Part shown: in pieces, positions 43,221 through 51,812 of the stretch | How the letters are laid out: each line of letters opens with the position of its first letter | Numbering within the stretch: the first letter of the stretch is position 1 | Origin: Ruminococcus sp. | Lineage (GTDB): Bacteria; Bacillota; Clostridia; Oscillospirales; Ruminococcaceae | Direction of reading: 5' to 3' | Length of the DNA stretch: 64,000 nt | NCBI GenBank assembly: GCA_015066785.1 | Contig: SVNT01000002.1 | Coordinates: 1-64,000, forward strand | Notes under the pieces: model-generated | The model's input: the letters and a program-made list of their open reading frames with translations, nothing else | Database searches by the model: none | What the model was told of the DNA's origin: nothing | Made by a program: the position numbers and the translations under genes

Positions 43221-43250
43221 CCGCCGTGACGGCAGAAAGTCACCTGGCGG
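43221..43250 (-). other. Stem-loop between flhB and flhA
   Basis: In the mRNA, CCGCC-A-GGTGAC pairs with GTCAC-GGCGG across an eight-base loop, in the 94-base gap upstream of flhA. There is no T run after it, so it is not a classical terminator. It may protect or process the long operon transcript, or tune flhA translation. Confidence 0.5.
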
Positions 43251-43288
43251 AAAAATATTGTTTCGGGGTAAATCCCCTGTAAAAAGCG

Positions 43289-44377
43289 TCAGTCGGGACG
43301 TCCCCTGTTTTCCAGCTTGTACACCCACGAAAGAATAGTTGCGACTTCCTCGTAGTATACGGGCGGAATGGGCTTTCCGAGGTCAACCTCGGCGTAAAGT
43401 GCCCTTGCGAGCGGGGGTTCTTCCCTCATAGCGATGTTGTGTTCCGTCGCTATTTCGATTATTTTCATTGCAACATTGTCCTGCCCCTTTGCAACGACAA
43501 TCGGGGCGGAATGTTTCGTTCTGTCATATTTGAGGGCAATTGCAAAGTGCGTAGGGTTTCTGACGATTACGTCCGCCGTCGGAACCTGCTGCATCATTCT
43601 TGCCATTGCCATCTGCTGTTGCTTCTGCTTTATCTTGCCCTTTACCTGCGGGTCTCCTTCCTGCTGCTTGTATTCTTCCTTGACTTCCTGCTTTGTCATA
43701 CGGAGGTCTTTTATGTACTTCCATCTCTGGTACATATAGTCTACGGCAGCAATGGCGACGCACGCAATGCCTATGGTAATTATTATGTCAAACGACACCG
43801 AGCAGAGATACCAGAAGCCCGATGAAACATCTGCGTCATAGAATTTTGCGATTGTATAGATTTCACTTTTGAGCTTTGTGTATATAATCGCAATCATTAT
43901 TGTGATTTTGAGAAGGGATTTTAAAATCTCAACTACCTGATTCATTGAAAAGAGATTCTTTATCCCGTTTATGGGGTTCAGCTTTCCGAAATTCGGTCTT
44001 GCCGCCTTTGCGGTGAACAGGAATTTTGTCTGCACCCCTGTGGCAAGTATTGAAACCAGCGCCGAAATCACGAGGAGGGGCCCTGCTGTGATGATGACCA
44101 CCTTTGCGACATCTATGAAGATGTTGATGATTTCACCATCAGAGGTACTCCACTGGGCTGTGCCGACATTCCCGCCTGAAAAACCGAGGTATTTCACCAT
44201 GAACTGTTCAAGCGTGGAGTATATCGTCTTGCCGTACAGTTTAAGAAAGTAAAACAGTATTACAACCGACGCTGCCGTAAGGACTTCCTTGCTGGTCGGT
44301 ACGTGACCTTCCTCACGCTCTTTCCTTAGCTTTTTGGCGCTGGGTTGTTCGGTTTTTTCTTCTGAGCTGTCTGCCAT
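43289..44377 (-). CDS. flhB: Flagellar export switch protein FlhB
   Basis: This 362-residue membrane protein has four hydrophobic segments (about residues 33-215) and a cytoplasmic domain with the autocleavage motif NPTH (residues 274-277) in RNPTHFAIALKYDR. Cleavage there lets FlhB switch from rod/hook to filament export when FliK signals hook completion. The N-terminal TEQPSAKKLRKEREEGHVPTSKE is a family signature. FlhX (36190-36477) copies the domain after the cleavage site. Confidence 0.97.
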   Translation of the reverse strand: MADSSEEKTEQPSAKKLRKEREEGHVPTSKEVLTAASVVILFYFLKLYGKTIYSTLEQFMVKYLGFSGGNVGTAQWSTSDGEIINIFIDVAKVVIITAGPLLVISALVSILATGVQTKFLFTAKAARPNFGKLNPINGIKNLFSMNQVVEILKSLLKITIMIAIIYTKLKSEIYTIAKFYDADVSSGFWYLCSVSFDIIITIGIACVAIAAVDYMYQRWKYIKDLRMTKQEVKEEYKQQEGDPQVKGKIKQKQQQMAMARMMQQVPTADVIVRNPTHFAIALKYDRTKHSAPIVVAKGQDNVAMKIIEIATEHNIAMREEPPLARALYAEVDLGKPIPPVYYEEVATILSWVYKLENRGRPD

Positions 44378-44422
44378 AAACTAATCCCCCCTTTTAAGCC
44401 GTCTTTAAAGAGAGAAATATCG

Positions 44423-45226
44423 CTACTCCGCAAGGTATGGCAAAAGCCCTTCTACGCTTTCAAGCATATCTCCCATATATCTGTCGATAGCGTCCGAAAG
44501 AGGCACCGACAGTGCAAATATCAAAAGAAGTCCCGCCAGAAGCTTGAGCTGGATGTTGACCGTCATTACCTGTATGGTCGGCACGGCTTTCATCAGGATA
44601 CCGATGGCAATTTCGAGGATAACCTCTGCGATTATTATCGGCATCGCAAGCTTTGTCGCAAGCACGAACAGATTTCCGAAGTACACGGCGATAATCCACC
44701 ATACATCAGGGTTTATGCTGTCCGCACCGAGCGGTATGAACTGATAGGACAAAAGATATATCCTTACATATTGTAAATGCGAATTGGTAATGAAGAAGTA
44801 AATTATGAACATATAGTTCAGATAGGTTCCGAAAATCGCCTGCTGCGTCTGTGTTGCGGGGTCGTAGACCTTTGCCATTCCGAGACCTGTTGTCATATCC
44901 ATTATCTCACCTGTGTAGAGAAGCATCGACACGAACATATTTGTGAAAAATCCCAGAATGACGCCTATTGCGACCTCAATCAGTGCAGCAACCGCAAACG
45001 CCCCGAGAGATTCGTAATAAATCTCACCCGTGCTGTAATTGCTTATGACCGAGCCGGAAATCATCAGCGTCAGTGCAAAAGAGGCACCTATCTTCACTCT
45101 CGACGGAATGTTGTTCCTCGAGAAAATAGGGTTGAACGCAAAAAGTCCGATAACTCTTGCGAAAATAAGTATATTTGCCTGGACATTGTCCAGAAGTGCA
45201 GTCCAGAAAAGCGAATTGTCAGACAT
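44423..45226 (-). CDS. fliR: Flagellar export gate protein FliR
   Basis: This 267-residue protein is strongly hydrophobic throughout, with about six membrane-embedded helices (ILIFARVIGLFAFNPIFSR, IIAEVILEIAIGILMKAVPTIQV and others). It has the FliR family spacing and a typical length of about 260. With FliP and FliQ it builds the helical export channel within the MS ring. It is encoded between fliQ and flhB in the standard order. Confidence 0.95.
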   Translation of the reverse strand: MSDNSLFWTALLDNVQANILIFARVIGLFAFNPIFSRNNIPSRVKIGASFALTLMISGSVISNYSTGEIYYESLGAFAVAALIEVAIGVILGFFTNMFVSMLLYTGEIMDMTTGLGMAKVYDPATQTQQAIFGTYLNYMFIIYFFITNSHLQYVRIYLLSYQFIPLGADSINPDVWWIIAVYFGNLFVLATKLAMPIIIAEVILEIAIGILMKAVPTIQVMTVNIQLKLLAGLLLIFALSVPLSDAIDRYMGDMLESVEGLLPYLAE

Positions 45227-45242
45227 TTTTCACCCTCCTGCG

Positions 45243-45506
45243 TCACAAGGTGGCAATCAGGTCAAAAATCCCTTTGGCAAAGTCGTTCATCTTGGCGATA
45301 ATCCACGGTGCCGCAATGAGAAGTATTACCGCAATTCCTGCGAGCTTCGGCACGAAGGTGAGCGTCTGCTCATGCACCTGCGTTGCCGCCTGTAAAATCG
45401 ACACCACAAGACCTATAAGCATACTTATAAGAAGTACGGGCCCTGCAAGCTGAAGTATGATTACCATACAGCTTCTGAACACTTCGAGTACGGTGGTTTC
45501 AGACAT
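45243..45506 (-). CDS. fliQ: Flagellar export gate protein FliQ
   Basis: This 87-residue protein has two membrane helices (about 18-40 and 52-75) separated by the conserved LVVSILQAATQVHEQTLTFVPK loop. That is the size and layout of FliQ, four copies of which join FliP and FliR in the export gate. It lies between fliP and fliR with short spacings (12 and 16 bases). Confidence 0.96.
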   Translation of the reverse strand: MSETTVLEVFRSCMVIILQLAGPVLLISMLIGLVVSILQAATQVHEQTLTFVPKLAGIAVILLIAAPWIIAKMNDFAKGIFDLIATL

Positions 45507-45518
45507 ACTTCACCCTCC

Positions 45519-46385
45519 TTACACATAGAAGCCCGTTACCAGAGCGCCTATGAGGAGCTGCCAGCCGTCTACAAGCACGAACATAAGTATCTTGAACGGC
45601 ATAGCAATCGTTGCGGGCGGAAGCATAATCATACCCATCGACATAAGAAGACTCGATACAACGACATCTATTACGAGGAACGGTATAAACAGCAGGAAGC
45701 CTATTGTGAACGCCGTGTTTATCTCACTGAGGATAAATGCGGGCACAACGGTAGTGAGCGGAAGCTCCATTGCGGCCTCGTCGGTAACAAACTCGTCGCC
45801 TGAGAGGTCACAGAAAAACTCCAGCGTTTCTTCCTTGGTCTGCATAAGCATGAATTCCTTGAGAGGCTCCGACGCTGCGGTGCACGCCTCAAGCGTTGTC
45901 ATTTCACCGTTTTTGTAGGGAACATAAGCAATCTCGTTGATTTCGGAAAATACGGGCGCCATAACAAACATAGTTATGAAGAATGCAAGCCCGATAAGAA
46001 CCTGGTTGGGCGGAACGGTCTGGATACCCATTGCGTTTCGCAGAAGTGAAAATACGATGATAATTCTCGTAAAACAGGTGAACATCAGCAGTATCGACGG
46101 TGCAAGCGTCAATATCGTGATGAGGATTACGAGGTCGAGAGTTCCGTTATTGTCGTTGACGTCGAGGAGGTCTAATATCGACTCATCTGCGTCGGGGTCG
46201 TCACGGAGAGGCTCATCATACGGCAGGGTCGTTTCAATTTCGGCAGTTGTTGTCGGGGGCTGTTCCGTCATTGCGGCGTACGAGCCGACAGACCAGAGTA
46301 CAGCCATGCAGACAACCGAAAGAATAAGCGACGCCAGAAAACCCGCTATGTACTTCATCAGCTTTTTCTTATTTGCCGTCATCAT
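45519..46385 (-). CDS. fliP: Flagellar export gate protein FliP
   Basis: This 288-residue protein has an N-terminal signal-type hydrophobic segment (about residues 11-38) and the FliP core: ILTLAPSILLMFTCFTRIIIVFSLLRNAMGIQTVPPNQVLIGLAFF-type helices, TVVPAFILSEINTAF and the C-terminal MILPPATIAMPFKILMFVLVDGW. It forms the pore of the export gate with FliQ and FliR. A Thr/Glu/Asp-rich segment of about 40 residues between the signal segment and the core makes it longer than the usual 220-260. It overlaps fliO by 17 bases. Confidence 0.96.
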   Translation of the reverse strand: MMTANKKKLMKYIAGFLASLILSVVCMAVLWSVGSYAAMTEQPPTTTAEIETTLPYDEPLRDDPDADESILDLLDVNDNNGTLDLVILITILTLAPSILLMFTCFTRIIIVFSLLRNAMGIQTVPPNQVLIGLAFFITMFVMAPVFSEINEIAYVPYKNGEMTTLEACTAASEPLKEFMLMQTKEETLEFFCDLSGDEFVTDEAAMELPLTTVVPAFILSEINTAFTIGFLLFIPFLVIDVVVSSLLMSMGMIMLPPATIAMPFKILMFVLVDGWQLLIGALVTGFYV

Positions 46386-46770
46386 CGTTCTCCTTGTTCT
46401 TATTCCTTATGAACGGCTTTACATACGGGTGTTCAGCCGTTGCGATTTTGAGATTGTCGAGAAAAGTTCCGTTTTCGTTCCTTTCGGCAGGCATTACGCT
46501 TTCTTCAAATGCCTCGCCTTCCTCGTGGGAAAATTCGCACAGCGTTTCAACGTGCTGCGGCGTTATGCCGAGGAGAAGATACCTCTCCCCCGCCTTGACA
46601 ATCGCAATGCTTGTGTCCTTTGCAATTAATTCACGCTCAAGCACACGAATGGTTTTCCCTGATGTACGGAATAAAAATCCGTTCAGCTTACGGGTTGCGT
46701 AGAAAGTGAGGACTATAAGCCCCAGCACCCCGATAAGCGCAAGTATTGCTACGAGTATTTCCCTTAACAT
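46369..46770 (-). CDS. fliO: Flagellar biosynthetic protein FliO
   Basis: This 133-residue protein has one N-terminal membrane segment (about residues 5-26, ILVAILALIGVLGLIVLTFYA) followed by a small soluble domain (TIRVLERELIAKDTSIAIVKAGERYLLLGIT) typical of FliO/FliZ. FliO acts as a scaffold for FliP assembly in the membrane. It sits between cheY and fliP, as in B. subtilis, where it is called FliZ. The end of the gene overlaps the fliP start. Confidence 0.88.
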   Translation of the reverse strand: MLREILVAILALIGVLGLIVLTFYATRKLNGFLFRTSGKTIRVLERELIAKDTSIAIVKAGERYLLLGITPQHVETLCEFSHEEGEAFEESVMPAERNENGTFLDNLKIATAEHPYVKPFIRNKNKENDDDGK

Positions 46771-46774
46771 TCAA

Positions 46775-47137
46775 TTAACCCAGGATTTTTTCAACTGTCT
46801 GGAGGATTCTGTCGGGCTTGAAAGGCTTAACGATGAAGTCAAGTGCGCCGAGCTTGATAGCCTCAACAACCATAGACTCCTGACCCATAGCGGAGCACAT
46901 TACAATCTTCGCTGCGGGATGAGCCGCCTTGATGTCACGGAGAGCCTCGATACCTGTCTTGTTGGGCATTGTGATGTCCATGATAACGAGGTCGGGGTTC
47001 TCGCTTTCGAATGTTGAGCAAGCCTGTTCGCCGTCGGCAGCCTCAAGAATGTTTGTGTAGCCGTTCTTTGTAAGAGCGTCCTTGATCATCATTCTCATGA
47101 AAGCTGCGTCGTCCACCAATAATATTTTCTTGTCCAT
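46775..47137 (-). CDS. cheY: Chemotaxis response regulator CheY
   Basis: This 120-residue single receiver domain has the acidic pair Asp9-Asp10, the phosphorylation site Asp54 in LVIMDITMP, a serine in MCSAMGQ and the conserved lysine in IVKPF. CheA phosphorylates it. CheY-P then binds the N-terminal motif of FliM and possibly the internal motifs of FliY to change motor rotation. It is co-encoded with the switch genes fliM and fliY. Confidence 0.97.
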   Translation of the reverse strand: MDKKILLVDDAAFMRMMIKDALTKNGYTNILEAADGEQACSTFESENPDLVIMDITMPNKTGIEALRDIKAAHPAAKIVMCSAMGQESMVVEAIKLGALDFIVKPFKPDRILQTVEKILG

Positions 47138-47140
47138 AGT

Positions 47141-48559
47141 TTACTCCTTACCTCCTAATGATTCTAGGAATTTAGATTTAATTATTTCAGTAATTCTTAC
47201 TGCAAAATTATCTTCGATTACGACCACATCGCCCTTTGCGATAAGGTGTCCGTTGACTATGATGTCTACGGGTGCGCCTGCCTGTCGTTCAAGCTCGATT
47301 ATGGTACCCTGTGTGAAATCGAGGATGTCCTTGACCTTGCGCTTTGCCGAACCGATTTCTACGGTTACGTCAAGCGGCACTCCCATAAGGAGTTTCAGGT
47401 TGTCGGACTGGTCTGTCGAAAGCGTGTTCGACGAGAACGTCTCGAACGGGTGCAGCTGTGCGTTCTGTATCTTTACCGAGCTTGGCTGGGCCATTACCTG
47501 TGGCGACGGGTATCCGTACGGTTGCTGCGGATACGGCTGCTGATACATCGGCGGTGCGCCGTACATCATCGGTTGCTGCTGCATCGGCTGCTGCGGCACG
47601 GGCTGCGGTGCAGGTGCGGGAGCAGGTGTCGGTGCAGGGGCAGGTGCGGGAGTAGGTGCAGGGGCGGGGGCAGGCGTCGGTGCGGGAACGGGGTCGCCCC
47701 TCATTCTTGCGATTTCTGCCTCTATCTCCTCCTGCGTGAGCATTCCGCCCATCGGTGACGGGTCGGGTGGCGGCGGAGGTGCGGGTGTCGAACCTCCTCC
47801 GTTGAGGAGAGCCTCTATTTCTTCCTGCGTGAGCATCTTTCCGCTTCCCGAATCTGCAGGTGCAGGGGCAGGTGCAGGTGCGGGGGTAGGTTCAACCGCA
47901 ACTGCTTCTTCAACAGGCTCGGAGAAGTTTGTCATCATCTTGCTTGCCATTGTCTTTGCAAGTTCAATGTCGAGCACGGATATGAATTCACTCTGTATAA
48001 CTCCGTCAATCGTAAGATTGAACGAAATCTGTACAACGGGGTCGTCGGGATTGTCCGTCGGGTAGTACGCCATACCCTCATCCTCGCCGCTGACCTTAGC
48101 CTCGGGCGTTGAGATGTCAATCGGCGTTGCAATCAGCTCACTGAGGGCTGTTGCCGACGCACCCATCATCTGATTCATTACCTCGCACACGGCGCTTATG
48201 TTCATTTCGTCGAACTGGAAGTCGTCCGTTACAACAAGAGGAAGTCCCATCAGCTGATTGAGAATAAGCTGTACGTCGCTCTGTTTGAGGACCATTATCG
48301 ACGAACCTGATACGCCGAGTACATATTCGATTTTTACATAGATGAAGGGCTCAAGCTCCTTATAGGAGAGGTCCTTGGCTTTAACTACCTTAACCCTCGG
48401 GGTGGTAATCCACACCTTTGCGTTGAGGAAGTTTGATACTGCCGTTGCAGCCGAACCCATCGTGATATTTTCAATCTCGCCGATAGCGTCCATTTCGACT
48501 GCGCCGAAACCTTCGACCTCTATGCTTTCAGCCGTGTTCATTTCAGCTTCATTACTCAT
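47141..48559 (-). CDS. fliY: Flagellar motor switch phosphatase FliY
   Basis: This 472-residue switch protein joins a CheC-like phosphatase domain (about 20-215) to a FliN/SpoA domain (about 385-472, KLLMGVPLDVTVEIG and VDIIVNGHLIAKGDVVVIED). Both phosphatase sites are intact: Asp24-Glu28-Asn31 and Ser122-Glu126-Asn129. The CheY-binding motif usually found at the N-terminus is absent there. Instead two copies lie in the long Pro/Ala/Gln-rich linker: MLTQEEIEALL (242-252) and MLTQEEIEAEI (273-283). It forms part of the C ring and dephosphorylates CheY-P at the motor. Confidence 0.95.
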   Translation of the reverse strand: MSNEAEMNTAESIEVEGFGAVEMDAIGEIENITMGSAATAVSNFLNAKVWITTPRVKVVKAKDLSYKELEPFIYVKIEYVLGVSGSSIMVLKQSDVQLILNQLMGLPLVVTDDFQFDEMNISAVCEVMNQMMGASATALSELIATPIDISTPEAKVSGEDEGMAYYPTDNPDDPVVQISFNLTIDGVIQSEFISVLDIELAKTMASKMMTNFSEPVEEAVAVEPTPAPAPAPAPADSGSGKMLTQEEIEALLNGGGSTPAPPPPPDPSPMGGMLTQEEIEAEIARMRGDPVPAPTPAPAPAPTPAPAPAPTPAPAPAPQPVPQQPMQQQPMMYGAPPMYQQPYPQQPYGYPSPQVMAQPSSVKIQNAQLHPFETFSSNTLSTDQSDNLKLLMGVPLDVTVEIGSAKRKVKDILDFTQGTIIELERQAGAPVDIIVNGHLIAKGDVVVIEDNFAVRITEIIKSKFLESLGGKE

Positions 48560-48574
48560 CTTATTCCATCAACC

Positions 48575-49573
48575 TCAATTCTTATATATATTATCTATCT
48601 TGATTGCCTTGCGGTTATTCATTATTCCGAGCTTTCCGTCGAACCAGACGTTGTCGCCGATTTTCACGGTGACGTTTTTGTCCACGCTGACGTTAAGCGG
48701 AATAATATCGTTGACCTGCAATGTGAGGATGTCATACAGGTCGACCTGCGTTTCCGCAAGAACAGCATCAATCTGGAGCGAGGTGTTCTTTATTCCCCTG
48801 AGAATTTCCTCACGCCTTTCGATTTCCTTCTGGGCATCAAGACGCTTGTTCTTGATTGCGTATCTGTCCGCAAACTTCGCCATGATTGTTTCAAGGTTCA
48901 TTGCGGGGATACATATTGATATGGTGTTCTTTACATTCTTGATTTCAACCTCGAGCATAACGAGGATTACGATGTCGTCGGGGCCTATCGACTGGAGAAC
49001 TCGTGAGTTTGTTTCCAGCGAGGTAAGCTTCGGGTTTATCTCTATGTAATTTGACCATGCGTCCTTCTGGAGCTCTATCATCTTACGCACGATGCTGTCC
49101 ATAAGGCCTATTTCTATTTCGGTGAAGTCACGGCTCACATCGGTGTATGTTCCGTATCCTCCCATCAGTCTGTCCATCATAGAGAACGAAATCGGGTTTG
49201 AAAGCTGGAAAATCAGAGATGTTTCCATTACGTCCTCGTCGTCGATATCAAGGTTTACAACACCCATGATTACATAATCGGGAAGAGCGTTGTTGTATTC
49301 GTAGTATTTCTGTTCTTCTATCTGAAGTACATTGACCTTGCAATACAATCGCATAAGACCCGTAAGGTACGAGGAAAGAAGTCTGCTGTAATTTTCATAG
49401 ATGTTGTCTATGACCTTCAGCTTTTCCTTTGTAAACTTCTTCGGCATTTTAAAGTCGTAGACCTTCGCCTTTTTGTCGGCGTTTTCTTCTATTTCTTCAA
49501 ATGCCTTCGAACCGTTCGCACTGAAACTGTTGAGCAATTCGTCAATCTGTTTCTGCGAAAGTACGTCAGCCAT
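48575..49573 (-). CDS. fliM: Flagellar motor switch protein FliM
   Basis: This 332-residue C-ring protein starts with the CheY-P binding motif VLSQKQIDELL (residues 4-14). The FliM middle domain follows (about 45-230, NIYENYSRLLSSYLTGLMRLYCKV and MGGYGTYTDVSRDFTEIE). The C-terminal SpoA domain is about 255-332 (ILTLQVNDIIPLNVSVDKNVTVKIGD). It links rotation-switching signals from CheY to FliG. It is encoded upstream of fliY and 38 bases after motB, where many Firmicutes have fliL first. Confidence 0.96.
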   Translation of the reverse strand: MADVLSQKQIDELLNSFSANGSKAFEEIEENADKKAKVYDFKMPKKFTKEKLKVIDNIYENYSRLLSSYLTGLMRLYCKVNVLQIEEQKYYEYNNALPDYVIMGVVNLDIDDEDVMETSLIFQLSNPISFSMMDRLMGGYGTYTDVSRDFTEIEIGLMDSIVRKMIELQKDAWSNYIEINPKLTSLETNSRVLQSIGPDDIVILVMLEVEIKNVKNTISICIPAMNLETIMAKFADRYAIKNKRLDAQKEIERREEILRGIKNTSLQIDAVLAETQVDLYDILTLQVNDIIPLNVSVDKNVTVKIGDNVWFDGKLGIMNNRKAIKIDNIYKN

Positions 49574-49611
49574 ATCGTTCCCACCTCTTTTCCTTGGGTT
49601 ATATGTATTGG

Positions 49612-50571
49612 TTACTGCCCGTCGGCAGTTTCTGTTGTTTCATCGGGGTTTTCCGTTGTTTCTTCGGAGTCTGTGGTTTCGTCGGGGTTTTCTGTTTCTG
49701 CTGCGGTTGTTTCCTCGGGTTCGATTATGTTGCCTTCGTCATCCATGTAGATGATGTTTCCGAGGGCGTCCGTAGGCATTACATTCACCTTGTTCTTGCC
49801 GTATTCCATATCCATGAATTCCTGAAGTACCGTCGGGTCGGAATAGTCAACATCGTTTCGTGCAATGGTGATTTCTACACGGCGGTTGCTTCTTCTTCCT
49901 TCTTCGGTTGTGTTCGTGTCAACGGGACGGTATCCGCCGTAGCCCGAAGATGACAGTTTGTCAACCGAACAGAATTCAAGGTCTTTCATGTAGCGGAGAA
50001 CATTGTTCGCTCTGTCACTTGAAAGATTCCATTCGTCTGTCGGCGATTCGGGAACCTTTGCTGTGTGTCCGCTTATCTTTATTCCGAGAATAAGACTGTC
50101 AACCGACTGGAATGCAGGCGACAGGTCGTTAAGAATTTTCTTTCCGCTGTCGAGCAGGTCTGCCTTGTCGGGTTCAAAAAAGACATTGTCCCTGAACTTC
50201 AGTGTTATTCCCGCAGCGCCCTTTTCGAGTTCGACTGACTGTGAAAGGTCGTTGTCGGTTATGTACTGCGCAAGAGCCTCATAAAGCTCGTCGAAGGTTG
50301 TCGGGAGCTCAGATTCAGCCGAGTTGAGCATTGCGTCCTCGACGAGATTTCCCGTCGGGTCTTTTACATCAACCTGGTCTGCAACAACGGTGTTGAAAAC
50401 CTTTCCCAATGAGGAGAATGCCTGCGCTATGAACTGGAATTTCGACTCCTCCATGTTCGACATGGAGTACAGAAGTACGAAGAAACAGAGAATAAGGGTT
50501 ACCATGTCGGCGTATGTATCAATCCAGCTTCCACCGCTTTCGCCGCTACCGCCCTTTTTTCTTCTTGCCAT
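49612..50571 (-). CDS. motB: Flagellar motor stator protein MotB
   Basis: This 319-residue protein has a single membrane helix (about residues 17-40) with the proton-binding aspartate Asp22 in TYADMVTLILCFFVLLYS. It also has an OmpA-like peptidoglycan-binding domain (about 120-250, with ISGHTAKVP, LSSDRANNVLRYM and GRRSNRRVEI). After that comes an unusual acidic tail of about 40 residues made almost only of Thr, Glu, Asp and Pro. It anchors the stator to the cell wall and conducts ions with MotA. The helix sequence suits proton coupling, but sodium cannot be excluded. Confidence 0.95.
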   Translation of the reverse strand: MARRKKGGSGESGGSWIDTYADMVTLILCFFVLLYSMSNMEESKFQFIAQAFSSLGKVFNTVVADQVDVKDPTGNLVEDAMLNSAESELPTTFDELYEALAQYITDNDLSQSVELEKGAAGITLKFRDNVFFEPDKADLLDSGKKILNDLSPAFQSVDSLILGIKISGHTAKVPESPTDEWNLSSDRANNVLRYMKDLEFCSVDKLSSSGYGGYRPVDTNTTEEGRRSNRRVEITIARNDVDYSDPTVLQEFMDMEYGKNKVNVMPTDALGNIIYMDDEGNIIEPEETTAAETENPDETTDSEETTENPDETTETADGQ

Positions 50572-50643
50572 TTCCTCACCTCTTCTGATAAGCTATCATA
50601 TAATTATAACATATTTTTCTGGATGCTTCCAGCGTTTTTGCTT

Positions 50644-51525
50644 TTATCCGTTTGCTGCGGGCTTTTTGGAAGCCTTTCCGCCGCCCTTGTGCTTTTCAAC
50701 CGCTGTTGTCGGGAGCATCATCTCGAGCTTTTCCTGAACATATCTGGGGTTAGCACCTGAGATTATTGCGAGTGCGCCTTCCTCGACAATCTGCATACAA
50801 AGCACTTCGTCGTCGTGGTTTGCCTTACAGAGCGAGCCGATAGGCGTGAATATAAGGTTTGCAAGAAAACTTCCGTAGAAGGTCGTTACGAGAGCAACCG
50901 ACATATTTGCACCGAGCGACGCCGCCGAGTCGGAGTTTGTCGGGTCGAGTGACGCCAGCATGTTGATAAGTCCTACGAGGGTACCGAGCATACCGAATGC
51001 GGGAGCTACGGCAGAACCTCTCGTGAAGAATGCCATATTTGCCTCATGACGCTCACACATGAAGTCGATTGCGTCGTCGAGCATCTGTCTTACCTTGTCG
51101 CTGTCGTTACCGTCAACAATGAGCATAAGCGCCGACTTCGTGAACGGGTCCTTGCAGGCATTTGCAGATTCTTCAAGCTGGAGGATACCCTTCATTCTTG
51201 CTGTCTTACAGTATTCAACCATATCGTCGATAACTGCGTAGGGGTCGTATTTCTTCGGCTTGAATGCTATTCCTATCATCTTCGGAACGGTCTTGATAAC
51301 GCTTGTCGGGAAACCGAAGATAAGCGCACCTATCGTACCGCCGATAACGATACACAATGACGGAACATCGACAAAGCCCGTAAGCTGTTTGAAGTTTATG
51401 GTGTATGCCACCGAGCCGTCTTCATTCGTTATCTTTGCAAAAGCAAGTCCCAGAAATACCAGAATTGCCAGAGTTATGACAATCGTGACAATACCGACTA
51501 TGTTGAGTTTTGATTTACCTTCCAT
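50644..51525 (-). CDS. motA: Flagellar motor stator protein MotA
   Basis: This 293-residue protein has four membrane segments (about 7-28, 50-72, 168-190 and 200-222). It has the stator signatures PSLCIVIGGTIGALIFGFP and FTRGSAVAPAFGMLGTLVGLINML, where the proline faces the ion channel. The cytoplasmic loop (about 75-165) contacts FliG, and the C-terminus is Lys/Gly-rich. It lies between flbD and motB within the main operon. The length is typical for MotA/PomA (about 255-295). Confidence 0.95.
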   Translation of the reverse strand: MEGKSKLNIVGIVTIVITLAILVFLGLAFAKITNEDGSVAYTINFKQLTGFVDVPSLCIVIGGTIGALIFGFPTSVIKTVPKMIGIAFKPKKYDPYAVIDDMVEYCKTARMKGILQLEESANACKDPFTKSALMLIVDGNDSDKVRQMLDDAIDFMCERHEANMAFFTRGSAVAPAFGMLGTLVGLINMLASLDPTNSDSAASLGANMSVALVTTFYGSFLANLIFTPIGSLCKANHDDEVLCMQIVEEGALAIISGANPRYVQEKLEMMLPTTAVEKHKGGGKASKKPAANG

Positions 51526-51555
51526 TTGTGAATTTGTCCTTTCGGTAGTTATGAT

Positions 51556-51750
51556 TTATCCCTTGTCCTGAGCACGGAGAAATCTCTGGAAAGCGCGTAT
51601 TCTCACGCCGATTTCGTCCATTCCCTCGGCAACGATAATTCTCTGTCCGGTATGCATTGTGATTACTGTATCGGGTGTGGCCTCTATCGTTTCGATGTAA
51701 TTCTCGTTGAGTAAGAATTCACGCCCGTCAAGATGTGTCAGCTTTATCAT
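51556..51750 (-). CDS. flbD: FlbD-family flagellar protein (SwrD-like)
   Basis: This 64-residue protein matches the short FlbD family: MIKLTHLDGREFLLNENYIE-type N-terminus, ATPDTVITMHTGQRIIV and a basic C-terminal end. The B. subtilis homologue SwrD raises flagellar torque by supporting stator levels. Its place between flgE and motA fits that role. It should not be confused with the Caulobacter regulator of the same name. Confidence 0.93.
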   Translation of the reverse strand: MIKLTHLDGREFLLNENYIETIEATPDTVITMHTGQRIIVAEGMDEIGVRIRAFQRFLRAQDKG

Positions 51751-51812
51751 ATAAATACCTCTTTCATCGGATTTCTGCGGGAGGAGTTACCCTCCCGCAT
51801 TACCCGCTATGA

